Shown here: piece by piece, positions 38,382 to 46,606 of the stretch | How positions within the stretch are numbered: position 1 is the stretch's first letter | How the letters are laid out: each line of letters starts with the position of its first letter | Source of the DNA: Rubrivivax sp. | Lineage (GTDB): Bacteria > Pseudomonadota > Gammaproteobacteria > Burkholderiales > Burkholderiaceae_C | Direction: 5' to 3' | Length of the DNA stretch: 64,000 nucleotides | Assembly: GCA_020248915.1 (NCBI GenBank) | Contig: JADCGP010000023.1 | Location: forward strand, 1 to 64,000 | Position numbers and translations under genes: made by a program | The notes under the pieces: model-generated | The model's database searches: none | The model's input: only the letters and a program-made list of their open reading frames with translations | What the model was told of the DNA's origin: nothing

Positions 38382-39858
38382 TGCCGGCGCCGGCGGCACG
38401 GCGGGCCGTGCGGGACGGCGTCGATGCGGGGGCGTCGGGCCGCGGCGGCGCGGCGCGCGCCAGCAGCTCCTGGAAGCTGTCGCGCACGCACTGCGCGAAG
38501 ACGGCCGGATCGGGCATCAGCTCGCGGCACGAGGTGGGCGAGACGATGACGCGGCCGTCGTAGCTCGTCACCGCGAACACCAGGCCGTTGCCGTCGGCGA
38601 TGGGCATGATGGCCGAGAAGTAGGTCATGCGCGCTCCGCACAGGAACAGCGGCTGCTCGGGGCCGGGCACGTTGGTGATCGTGCAGTGCGCCAGCGGCGC
38701 GCGCCGCTCCAGGCTGGCGAGCGCACGGCCGAGCAGCTTGCCGCTGAGCGCCAGCGTGGCGGCCGGCATCCGCTGGCCGGCCTGCGCCAGCTCGCGCGCG
38801 CCGAGAGCGCGCGCCACCACGTCCGACGAGGAGGTCTGGGCGTGCACGTGCGCGAGCCGCGCGAGCGGGTCGTCGAGGTCGGTGCCGAGGTCGACGCGCG
38901 TGAACGCCAGCTGCGGCGGCGCGTCGGCCGGCGCGCCGGGCTCGCGCACGTAGAACGGTGCCATCGCCGACAGGCTGGCCGCCGGCAGTTCGCCGTGCAG
39001 CGACAGGTAGCGCCGCAGCGCCCCGCCGCACAACGCCAGCACGACGTCGTTTACGTCGGCGCCCTCGACCAGGCCGCGGATGGCGCGGAACTCGTCGAGC
39101 CCGAAGCGCCGCGTCTCGAACACGCGGTGCGGGCTGACGGTGGCGTTGAAGCGCGTGACCGGCATCTTGTCGCCGCCGCCGGCCAGGTCGGCGAGCAGGT
39201 GGGTCGCTGCCGGCACGGCGTGGCGCCACGCGCGCCCGAGCGGGCCGGCCAGCGTCAGCGGCGCCAGCGCCGAGTGCGCCAGGCCGCGCGCCACCATCGG
39301 CACGAGGCCGGGCGCCCGCTCCGGGAACCACGGCGCGGGCGGCGCCGGCGCGGGCGGCTCGGCCGTGGTGTCGTGCAGCAGCGCGGTGATCTCGCTGCCG
39401 CTCTCGGGGTCGATCAGCGCCTGGTGCGTCTTGGTGAGCAGCGCGAAGGTGCCCGGCGGCAGGTCGAGGAAGCCGTCCAGGCCCTCGATCACGTGGATCT
39501 CCCACAGCGGCCGCCCGAGGTCGAGCGGGCGCGCGTGGATGCGCGAGGCCTGGATGCAGAACTGCCGCCAGTCGCCCGGCTTGGGCAGCGCGATGTGGCG
39601 GACGTGGTACTCGAGGTCGAAGTCGGGGTCGTCGACCCAGTACGGGTGGTCCAGGCCGAGCGGCACGCGCACGAGCTTCTGCCGCAGCACCGGCAGCGCG
39701 GCGATTCGCTCCTCGATGCGGCGCAGGATGCTCTTGAAGCGCACCAGCCCCTGCGGCGCGGTGCGCTGGTCGTAGACGTGGATCAGCGTGACGTTCGCGT
39801 TGGCGTGCGTCGTGTCGGAGTACAGGAAAGAGGCGTCGTGGCCGCTCAGCTGGCGCAT
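38317..39858 (-). CDS. Wax ester synthase/DGAT-like acyltransferase with altered active site
   Basis: 513 residues from ATG 39858. Matches the WS/DGAT family: N-terminal LSGHDASFLYSDTTHANANV, LPVLRQKLVRVPLGLDHPYW, PLWEIHVIEGLDG, later VNDVVLALCGGALRRYL and ITNVPGPEQPLFLCGARM. The usual catalytic HHxxxDG is replaced by THQALIDP near residue 143: the first His is Thr and the Gly is Pro, while the second His and the Asp remain. The last 40 residues are Arg/Pro-rich and overlap the opposing hydrolase gene. It may make wax esters or triacylglycerol, or may have another acyl transfer role. Confidence 0.88.
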   Translation of the reverse strand: MRQLSGHDASFLYSDTTHANANVTLIHVYDQRTAPQGLVRFKSILRRIEERIAALPVLRQKLVRVPLGLDHPYWVDDPDFDLEYHVRHIALPKPGDWRQFCIQASRIHARPLDLGRPLWEIHVIEGLDGFLDLPPGTFALLTKTHQALIDPESGSEITALLHDTTAEPPAPAPPAPWFPERAPGLVPMVARGLAHSALAPLTLAGPLGRAWRHAVPAATHLLADLAGGGDKMPVTRFNATVSPHRVFETRRFGLDEFRAIRGLVEGADVNDVVLALCGGALRRYLSLHGELPAASLSAMAPFYVREPGAPADAPPQLAFTRVDLGTDLDDPLARLAHVHAQTSSSDVVARALGARELAQAGQRMPAATLALSGKLLGRALASLERRAPLAHCTITNVPGPEQPLFLCGARMTYFSAIMPIADGNGLVFAVTSYDGRVIVSPTSCRELMPDPAVFAQCVRDSFQELLARAAPPRPDAPASTPSRTARRAAGAGTRRATRRASPSGRRSPTTPAA

Positions 39859-40277
39859 GGGGCGCGTCCTTGGTCTGCGGTGCGCACCGCAATGGTCGCA
39901 CGGCGGGCGGCGGGAGGGGCGCGCCCGGGCGTGCGTCGACGTGGTCCTGCAACGCAGCCCAGCCATGCAGGTCGGGTGACGCCAGTGCTGGTGCCAGTGC
40001 GGATGAACGCCAATCCAGAGATAGCAAACCGTACGGCGCGGAGTCCGGGACGTCGGAGCCCACGACCCATCCCTCGTGAAGCAGGCCTTCCCTCATGAAT
40101 GCGAGCTTCTCGTAGCTGCCTGCCGACGCACCATTCCCGGGAATCGATGTCCGCCTTGGGGGCGATTCAGCCCGATCTCTCCGAATGCAAAGGCGATGAC
40201 CTCTTCACGGGGAACTCACGAGACCGCGACTGCCGGCAACGGCATCCAGCAGCGGCGCCACGCGCTGAATGCCGTTG
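39859..40277. other. 419-nt gene-free stretch
   Basis: No coding region is supported. The first 100 bases are upstream of the acyltransferase and should hold its promoter. From about 39980 the base composition becomes visibly less GC-rich and short frames lack motifs. The last 43 bases form the hairpin listed separately, next to the leucine-rich-repeat gene. Confidence 0.6.
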
Positions 40278-40278
40278 C
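40236..40278. terminator. Strong stem-loop at the 3' end of the LRR gene
   Basis: Perfect 10-bp arms GCAACGGCAT (40236-40245) and its complement (40269-40278). An inner 5-bp stem (CAGCG/CGCTG) leaves an 8-nt loop. One arm abuts the stop codon of the leucine-rich-repeat gene. No T-tract was seen, so it may be a terminator, an RNA-stabilising hairpin or a REP-like element. Confidence 0.55.
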
Positions 40279-41366
40279 TAGGCGGGCAGGTCGGGGCGGT
40301 GTGCGGTCTCCCGTGTTGCCGACAGCGCTACACGGGCTCGATAGGCGTCGAAGTCGGGCGCGTTCCAGCCCTTTCCATACTGCGATGCCAGCCGATCGAA
40401 CTCCTCGTTCAGTCGCGTGATGCCGAATGCGGCCTTCACGTGTCTCAGTGAAGGAAGCCTCAGAACCGGCTCGAAATCGGCCGGAACAGCGGCCGGCTTC
40501 TTCGACGACACGAACAGGAACAACTCGAGCGCGGATGCCGATGACACCCTGGCGAAGTCCACCAGGCTGGGCAGCGATTCGAGCTTCAGCACCAGCAGGC
40601 TTTCAGCCAGCGAGGGCAATCCGGACACGCCCGGCAGCGTGTCAAGGTCCAACCACTGCAAGGTGTGGCAATCGGACAGGGGCGAGACGTCGGACAGACG
40701 CCTCAGTTCGAACAGGGACAGGAGCCGCAGGCGCGGCAGTGTGCCGACGACGGTGAGATCGGAGAGCGACCCTCGACCCAGATACAGGTGCTCGAGTTCC
40801 TTCAGGTTCGACAGGAAGGCGCATGTGTCGGCACCGACCTTGGGCAAACCGAGCTCCCGAAGGTTCCTCAGATCCCCGAGTGCGTCGAGTCCTTTGCACG
40901 GCCCCGCCAGGGACAGGCGCCTAAGGTCGCGAAACCTACGCAACGCATCCATGCCGACTTTCGGGCGATCGGTCTCCGCATCCAGCACCAGGGACTCCAG
41001 GTCCTGTGGGAGGTTGCGGAGCAGCGCAAGGTCATGGACCCAATGCGCGTGAAGCCTCAGGCCCCGAAGAGCAGGAAAGCGGAGCGCGGCCTGGAGCTTG
41101 GCGTCCTCGATCGGGTCATCGGCAACGGAAAAGAAGAGCTGCAGCCAATTCACGTTGCGCAGCTTGCCGAGTTGGGAAAGCGCCTCCGCCTTGCTGATCG
41201 CAACCGTCAGGGTCGGGCGAGTGGCAAGCAAGTGATCGATGGCTTCGATCTGTCGAGCCGGGAGTCCAGGGGACAGCCCGATGCTCTGCCAAAGCTCATC
41301 GCCAGCCAACGCGTCGATCTGCTCGACGCTGGTGTCCGCACGAACCGGAAATCGGGCCTGCAGCAT
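40278..41366 (-). CDS. Leucine-rich-repeat protein of unknown function
   Basis: 362 residues from ATG 41366, with AGGAG 6 nt upstream. An N-terminal helical part (about 1-90) precedes nine or so leucine-rich repeats of 21-25 residues, for example LRNLRELGLPKVGADTCAFL, LKELEHLYLGRGSLSDLTVV and LPRLRLLSLFELRRLSDVSP. A C-terminal cap reads FGITRLNEEFDRLASQYGKG. There is no signal peptide or membrane helix. Codon use has more A/T in third positions than neighbouring genes, suggesting transfer. LRR proteins bind other proteins; the partner is unknown. Confidence 0.82.
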   Translation of the reverse strand: MLQARFPVRADTSVEQIDALAGDELWQSIGLSPGLPARQIEAIDHLLATRPTLTVAISKAEALSQLGKLRNVNWLQLFFSVADDPIEDAKLQAALRFPALRGLRLHAHWVHDLALLRNLPQDLESLVLDAETDRPKVGMDALRRFRDLRRLSLAGPCKGLDALGDLRNLRELGLPKVGADTCAFLSNLKELEHLYLGRGSLSDLTVVGTLPRLRLLSLFELRRLSDVSPLSDCHTLQWLDLDTLPGVSGLPSLAESLLVLKLESLPSLVDFARVSSASALELFLFVSSKKPAAVPADFEPVLRLPSLRHVKAAFGITRLNEEFDRLASQYGKGWNAPDFDAYRARVALSATRETAHRPDLPA

Positions 41367-41401
41367 CGGACTCTCCTGTCAATCGCCATGAGCTTGTTCC
41401 G

Positions 41402-41616
41402 TCAACCATCGAAGCGATGAACGCCTCCCAGCAGCGAGAGGCTCTCGGCCAGTTCGGGATTGCCTTCCGAGCCATCTCAATGGCTTCATTCAGCGCACTC
41501 AGGCTTTGGTGCGGATCGCTCGCATCCTTCAGCCCTGCGCGTCGCAACGCCACCGCCACCGCCAGTTGGCGCCGGATCCTCCCTTCGGCCTGCTTCCCCT
41601 TGTCTGCGCCGAGCAT
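41402..41616 (-). pseudogene. Remnant of a helical (TPR-like) gene upstream of the LRR gene
   Basis: From ATG 41616 the frame reads plausible helical protein: IRRQLAVAVALRRAGL and SLSALNEAIEMARKAIP. At about 41451-41457 a one-base shift is needed to continue naturally as ELAESLSLLGGVHRFDG to a TGA at 41402-41404, 35 nt before the LRR start. Without the shift the frame runs into the LRR gene with unnatural sequence. It may be the end of a larger lost gene; no 5' part is found upstream. The call is tentative. Confidence 0.3.
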
Positions 41617-42048
41617 CGATCGCGTAGGTGCCGCCGGATCATGCGTTCGCGCGGCGACCCACCAAGCTCAGCACACAAAGCCAGCCCAACACCATGGTAG
41701 CAGTGGGTCCTGGCCACTGCTCTTGGGATGCGCGTCGCCATTCTCGGTGTGACGTGACTTCTGGTCGGGGTGCCTCTGGCATGGGTTGCTGCCACACCGG
41801 CCCGCAGCGAGCGACCCATTCCGGATCACGCGGCGCTGAAGTGGGTCGGTGCAGGATCGCCAGCGTGTAGGGGCGAACCGAGACCACCCCAGGGCATCTG
41901 GCTCGACCGCGGCGTGACCATGTCGACTGCGCTGGCGCCAGAGGTCGCCGTTCGAGGAAAGCTGGGGATGCTGCGTCGATGCTCGAGGGTCGAGGGCATC
42001 CGCAGTCGCCGAAGAAGCTACGATGGCCGTACGGTGCCTGCCTGGCCG
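41617..42048. other. 432-nt gene-free stretch, less GC-rich
   Basis: No gene can be supported on either strand. Composition is visibly less GC-rich than the flanking operons, continuing the LRR islet. Short frames lack motifs, and I saw no transposase remnant, terminal inverted repeat or tRNA. TrkH ends at 42049, so any terminator for the Trk operon should lie here; none with a T-tract was found. Confidence 0.55.
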
Positions 42049-43503
42049 CTACCTGCGCCAGAACTGCGGCGTGAACAGCACCAGCACCGCCAGCAGCTCG
42101 AGCCGCCCGAGCAGCATCGCGAAGGTGCAGACCCAGGTCTGGAAGTCGGAGAGCCCGCCGTAGTTGACCGCCGGCCCGACGTCGCCCAGCCCCGGGCCGA
42201 TGTTGTTAACGCAGGCGAGCACCGCGGTGAACGAGGTCACCGCGTCCAGCCCGCTGAACAGCAGCAGCAGCGTGAACCCGGTCAGCGTGGCGCCGTAGAT
42301 CATCATGAAGGCGATCACACTCTGCATCACGCGGTCGCTGACCTGGCGCCCGCCCAGAACGACCGGGTTGACCACGTGCGGGTGCACGATGCGCACGAGC
42401 TCGCGCCGCGCCTGCTTGAGCAGCAGCAGCATCCGCACCATCTTGATCCCGCCGCCGGTGGAGCCGGCGCAGGTGGCGAAGGTGCCGAGCAGGATCATCA
42501 GCAACGGCGCGAACAGCGGCCACTGCGCGTAGTCGTAGCTCGCGTAGCCGGTCGTGGTGGCGATCGAGACGACGTGGAAGGCCGCGTGCCGCAGCGCCTC
42601 CTGCCAGGTCGGGTAGTAGCCGAACCACAGCAGGTAGCCCACCAGCAGCGCGATCGTTCCCGCCACCACGCCGTAGAAGGCCCGGGCCTCGGGGTTGGCC
42701 GCGATCGGCCGCAGCGAGCGTGCCCGCCACACGGCGTAGTACAGCATCAGGTTGATGCCGGCCAGCAGCATGAAGACGATCGCCACGCCCTCGATCAGCG
42801 GCGAGTCGAAGGCGCCGAAGCTGGCGTCGTAGCTGGAGAAGCCGCCCAGGCTGACCGTCGTGCACATGTGCAGGAAGGCGTCGATCCAGCTCATGCCGGC
42901 GGCGCGGTAGGCGAGGAAGCAGCCCACCGACAGCAAGCCGTAGGTGCCCCAGATGGCGCGCGCGGTGTCGGCGATGCGCGGCGTGAGCTTCTGGTCCTTC
43001 AGCGGGCCGGCCGTCTCGGCCTTGAACAGCTGCGAACCGCCCACGCCGAGCAGCGGCAGGATCGCCACCGCCAGCACGATGATGCCTAGGCCACCCACCC
43101 ACATCATGAAGCAGCGCCAGACGTTCACGGACAGCGGCAGCGCGTCCAGGCCCTGGATGGCCGTGGCGCCGGTGGCGGTGAAGGCCGACATCGCCTCGAA
43201 GTAGGCATTGGTGGCGCCCAGGCCGGGCACCGCCAGCCAAAGCGGCAGCGCGCCGAAGGCGGGCAGCACCAGCCAGGTCAGGCCCACGAGCACGAAGCCG
43301 TCGCGCGGCTGCAGCTCGCGGCGGAAGCGCCGGGTCGCCAGGCCCATCGCGACACCCGCGGCCGCGGTCAGCGCGGTCGAGGCGGCGAAGGCCTGCACGG
43401 CCGCGTCGCCGCCGGCGAGCGCAAAGGCCAGCGGCAGCAGCATCAGCAGCGCGAACAGGCCGACCATGCGCCCGACCAGAGCGACGACGGCGAGCGTTCC
43501 CAT
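42049..43503 (-). CDS. trkH: Trk potassium uptake membrane protein TrkH
   Basis: 484 residues, about 10 membrane helices plus pore loops. The four selectivity-filter segments are visible: FTATGATAIQG, CTTVSLGGFSS, IATTTGYASYD and VNNIGPGLGDVGP. AGSTGGGIKMVRMLLLLKQA is also typical of TrkH. It forms the K+ channel of the Trk system in the inner membrane. TrkA is encoded 12 nt upstream on the same strand. Confidence 0.95.
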   Translation of the reverse strand: MGTLAVVALVGRMVGLFALLMLLPLAFALAGGDAAVQAFAASTALTAAAGVAMGLATRRFRRELQPRDGFVLVGLTWLVLPAFGALPLWLAVPGLGATNAYFEAMSAFTATGATAIQGLDALPLSVNVWRCFMMWVGGLGIIVLAVAILPLLGVGGSQLFKAETAGPLKDQKLTPRIADTARAIWGTYGLLSVGCFLAYRAAGMSWIDAFLHMCTTVSLGGFSSYDASFGAFDSPLIEGVAIVFMLLAGINLMLYYAVWRARSLRPIAANPEARAFYGVVAGTIALLVGYLLWFGYYPTWQEALRHAAFHVVSIATTTGYASYDYAQWPLFAPLLMILLGTFATCAGSTGGGIKMVRMLLLLKQARRELVRIVHPHVVNPVVLGGRQVSDRVMQSVIAFMMIYGATLTGFTLLLLFSGLDAVTSFTAVLACVNNIGPGLGDVGPAVNYGGLSDFQTWVCTFAMLLGRLELLAVLVLFTPQFWRR

Positions 43504-43515
43504 GGCCGCGCGCGC

Positions 43516-44934
43516 TCAGAAGAAGGTCGCGCTGACCTGGAACAGCTTCTCGATCTCGCGCACCATCCGCTTCCTGGGCACGAACACGATGACGTGGTCG
43601 TGCTGCAGGATCGTCGTGTCGTGGTGGGCCATGATCACGCGCGGCGTGGCGTTCTCGGCCACGCTGCCGTCGGCCAGGTGCAGGCCGCGCACGATGGCGC
43701 CGATCTGCGCGCCCGCGGGCAGCTTCAGCTCGTCGACGCGGCGCCCGGCGATGCGGCAGGTCCGCGGGTCGCCGCGGACGATGGCCTCCAGCGCCTCGGC
43801 CGCGCCGCGGCGCAGGCTGTGCACGGCCTCGACGTCGCCGCGCCGCACGAAGGCGAGCAGCTCGCCCAGCACCGCGTGCGCCGGCGAGATCGCGATGTCG
43901 ATCGCGGTCCCCTGCACCAGGTCGGCGTAGGCGCGGCGGTTGATCACCGCCAGCACGCGCGGCACGCCCATCCGCTTGGCCAGCAGGCAACTCATGATGT
44001 TGTCCTCGTCGTCGCTGGTCAGCGCGATGAAGAGGTCCATCTGGCCGATGTGCTCGTCGCCGAGCAGGTCCTCGTCGGTGCTGTCGCCGTGCAGCACCAG
44101 CACCTGCGGCGGCAGCTGCGTGGCCAGGTAGTCGCAGCGCGCGCGGTTGGGCTCGATCAGCTTGAGCTCGTGCTCGGCGTGGATCTGGCGCGCCAGCCGC
44201 AGGCCGACCTTGCCGCCGCCGGCGATCATGACGCGGCGCGCCGGCCGCGCCATCTTGCCCAGCGCCTCGAGGATGGCGCGGATGTCCTCGGTGGCGGCGA
44301 GCACGAAGACTTCGTCGCCGGGCTCGATGCGGGTCGCGCCGTCGAGATCGACGAGCGCCTTGTCCTGGCGGTAGATGGCGACGATGCGCATCTGCAGCCC
44401 CGGCAGCAACGCCGGGATCTCGCCCAGCGCGTGGCGCACCAGAGGCCCCTCGGCCACCGCGCGCACCGCGATCAGGCTGACCAGCCCGTGCGCGAACTCC
44501 AGCACCTGCAGCGCCGCGGGGTACTCGATCAGCTTGCGGATGTAGGCGGTGACGCTCTGCTCGGGGCAGATCACCTTGTCGACCGCGAAGCCCTTCTTGT
44601 CGAGCAGCGGGTTGCCGTCGGCGAACTCGTCGCTGCGCACGCGGGCGATGCGGGTGGGCACGCCGAAGCGCTCGTGCGCGACCTTGCAGACGACCAGGTT
44701 GGTCTCGTCGGCGGGCGCGCAGGAGATCACCATGTCGGTGTCCTCGATGCCGGCCTCCTGGAGCACCGAGGGCTGGATGCCGTTGCCGGCCACCGTGCGC
44801 AGGTCGAGCCGGTCCTGCAGCACGGCCAGCCGCGTCGGGTCGGTGTCGACGACGGTGATGTCGTTGCGCTCCGACACCAGGCTCTCGGCGACGCTCTCGC
44901 CGACGCGGCCGGCCCCGAGGATCAGGATCTTCAT
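43516..44934 (-). CDS. trkA: Trk potassium uptake regulator TrkA
   Basis: 472 residues. Two RCK/KTN units: the N-terminal NAD-binding motif MKILILGAGRVGESVAESL and a second VMIAGGGKVGLRLARQIHAE, each followed by a TrkA_C domain. It binds NAD(H) and adenine nucleotides and gates TrkH from the cytoplasmic side. trkA and trkH are adjacent and co-oriented, so stoichiometric expression is likely. The GTPase gene lies 7 nt upstream, suggesting one operon with the DUF2868/DUF3482 pair. Confidence 0.96.
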   Translation of the reverse strand: MKILILGAGRVGESVAESLVSERNDITVVDTDPTRLAVLQDRLDLRTVAGNGIQPSVLQEAGIEDTDMVISCAPADETNLVVCKVAHERFGVPTRIARVRSDEFADGNPLLDKKGFAVDKVICPEQSVTAYIRKLIEYPAALQVLEFAHGLVSLIAVRAVAEGPLVRHALGEIPALLPGLQMRIVAIYRQDKALVDLDGATRIEPGDEVFVLAATEDIRAILEALGKMARPARRVMIAGGGKVGLRLARQIHAEHELKLIEPNRARCDYLATQLPPQVLVLHGDSTDEDLLGDEHIGQMDLFIALTSDDEDNIMSCLLAKRMGVPRVLAVINRRAYADLVQGTAIDIAISPAHAVLGELLAFVRRGDVEAVHSLRRGAAEALEAIVRGDPRTCRIAGRRVDELKLPAGAQIGAIVRGLHLADGSVAENATPRVIMAHHDTTILQHDHVIVFVPRKRMVREIEKLFQVSATFF

Positions 44935-44941
44935 GCGGCGA

Positions 44942-46606
44942 TTATCGAGAGCCGGTGGCGGCGGCGGCCGCGCCGGGGTACAGCGCATCGAGCGCGCGCC
45001 TGGCGGCCGCGGCGAGCAGCGGCTGCGCGCCGGCGGCCAGCGCGGTGGCCTCGCCATCGTCCGCGCCTGCGCCACCCTGCGCGCCCGCGCCAGCGCTGGC
45101 GCCCGCGACACCCTTTGCGCCCGTGGCGGCCGCGGGTCCCGCGGCGCCGGGCGCGCCGCGCCCGCGCGTGCGCCACAGCGCCTGCCAGGCGGCGCGGTCG
45201 GGCTCGAGCGCGGTGCGCACCACCGCGGCCCAGTGCGGCGGCGCCTCGCCCGGCTGCCAGCCGCCGCGGCCGCGGCCGAAGTGCGCCACCGCGAGGTAGC
45301 GCAGCAGCGCGGCTTCGACCACGGGCACCAGGGCTGCGTCGTCCCACGCCGCCCACGAGCGCTCGCTGCCGCGCACGACGTTCAGGCCGCGCGCGACGCC
45401 CGCGGCCGACAGCGCCCCGATCAGCCCGCCGGCCAGCAACCCGCCGCCGAGCGTGAGCCCGCCGGTGGCGACGTCGGCCTTCAGGCCGGCCAGCGCGCCG
45501 GTGACGGCCCCGCCCCACAGCGCGGCGCGGCCTTCGTCCACGCGCTCGACAGCGCTCACCTGCCCGGCCACCCGGGACAGCACGTCGTCGAGCACGGCAT
45601 CGCGTGCGCCGGCGCCTTCGGCAGCGGTCAGCCCGTGCAGCTCGATCAGCCGCGCGGTGCCGGCGCGCACCTCGTCCTGCAGCCGCTCGGCCAGGCGCGC
45701 ACGTGCCAGCGCCTCGGGCGCGTTGACGTCGGCCTCTTCGGCCCCGCGCAAGCGCTCGACCAGGCCGCGCAGCCGTGCCCCGAGGGCGGGGACGCCGGCG
45801 TCGAGCGCCACGCGCGTGGCGGCGACGCGGCCCAGGCTCGCCGCCAGCGCCTGCAGCGCGGCGTCGAAACGCGCCTGCTGGGCGGCCTGCCACGTGCTGC
45901 GCAGGCGCGCCACGGCCGCCGCCTGCGCGGGCTGCGGCAAGGCTGCGGCCACCGCGTCGAGCAGCGCGCCCTCCTGCACCCAGCAGCGCGCGAAGGCGTC
46001 GAGCGGCAGCACGCCGCGCACCTCGGGCCCGCGCACCTCGGGCCCGCGCAGCTCGGGCCCGCGCAGCTCGGGCCCGCGTTCCGCCCGGCGCCCCAGCCGC
46101 ACCAGCCGCCCGTGCCAGGCCGCGAGCTCGGCCGCCTCCTCGGCCGCTGGCCGCGGCGCGCCGAGCTGGTTGAGCAGCACCAGCACGGGCTTGCCGGTCC
46201 AGGCCAGCAGCTCGAGCTCGGCCTCGAGCCATGCGGCCTCGGGCTCGGCGGCGTTGACGAGGTAGAGCAGCAGGTCGCTCTGGTCGCGCACGTGCCGCAG
46301 CGCCTGCTGGCCGGACCACAGCGCGCGGTCGCGCCAGCGGTCCCACACCTGGGCGAGCAGCCAGCCGAGCGGGCTGCCGTGCAGCCGCATGCGGCGCACG
46401 AGCCGCACGCTGTCGCCGAAGCCGGGCGTGTCCCACAGCCACAGCCGGTCGCCCTCGGCGCTGGCCAGCAGCAGGTGGCGATCGGCGAACTCGGTCACGT
46501 GCGGCGCGTCGCGCACCTGGCCGACGTCGCGGCCGAGCAGCGTGCGGGCCAGCGTCGTCTTGCCGACGTTGGTGTGGGCGACGAGACTGAGCGCGATGTC
46601 GGTCAT
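44942..46606 (-). CDS. DUF3482 GTPase
   Basis: 554 residues. N-terminal Era/Obg-like G domain: G1 VAHTNVGKTTLARTLLGRDV, G3 WDTPGFGDS, and G4-like LLNQLGAP (N-x-L-G rather than NKxD). The DUF3482 helical region follows, with a Gly/Ala-rich stretch (TGGLTLGGGLLAGGLIGALS) that may insert in the membrane. Residues RGPEL/RGPEV repeat four times near residue 180. The C-terminal 60 residues are Ala/Gly-rich. Its start overlaps the DUF2868 stop by 4 nt. Function is unknown. Confidence 0.88.
   Translation of the reverse strand: MTDIALSLVAHTNVGKTTLARTLLGRDVGQVRDAPHVTEFADRHLLLASAEGDRLWLWDTPGFGDSVRLVRRMRLHGSPLGWLLAQVWDRWRDRALWSGQQALRHVRDQSDLLLYLVNAAEPEAAWLEAELELLAWTGKPVLVLLNQLGAPRPAAEEAAELAAWHGRLVRLGRRAERGPELRGPELRGPEVRGPEVRGVLPLDAFARCWVQEGALLDAVAAALPQPAQAAAVARLRSTWQAAQQARFDAALQALAASLGRVAATRVALDAGVPALGARLRGLVERLRGAEEADVNAPEALARARLAERLQDEVRAGTARLIELHGLTAAEGAGARDAVLDDVLSRVAGQVSAVERVDEGRAALWGGAVTGALAGLKADVATGGLTLGGGLLAGGLIGALSAAGVARGLNVVRGSERSWAAWDDAALVPVVEAALLRYLAVAHFGRGRGGWQPGEAPPHWAAVVRTALEPDRAAWQALWRTRGRGAPGAAGPAAATGAKGVAGASAGAGAQGGAGADDGEATALAAGAQPLLAAAARRALDALYPGAAAAATGSR
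46021..46080. repeat. Four tandem 15-bp units inside the GTPase gene
   Basis: Four head-to-tail copies of (C/G)CTCGGGCCCGCGCA encode RGPE(L/V) repeats between the G domain and the helical region. They keep frame, so copy-number change would only lengthen a linker. Confidence 0.9.

Noticed and set aside
41770..43089. 439-codon frame on the + strand over the trkH 3' half
   Set aside because: Antisense to TrkH; repetitive His/Arg/Gln sequence, no motif and no convincing start.
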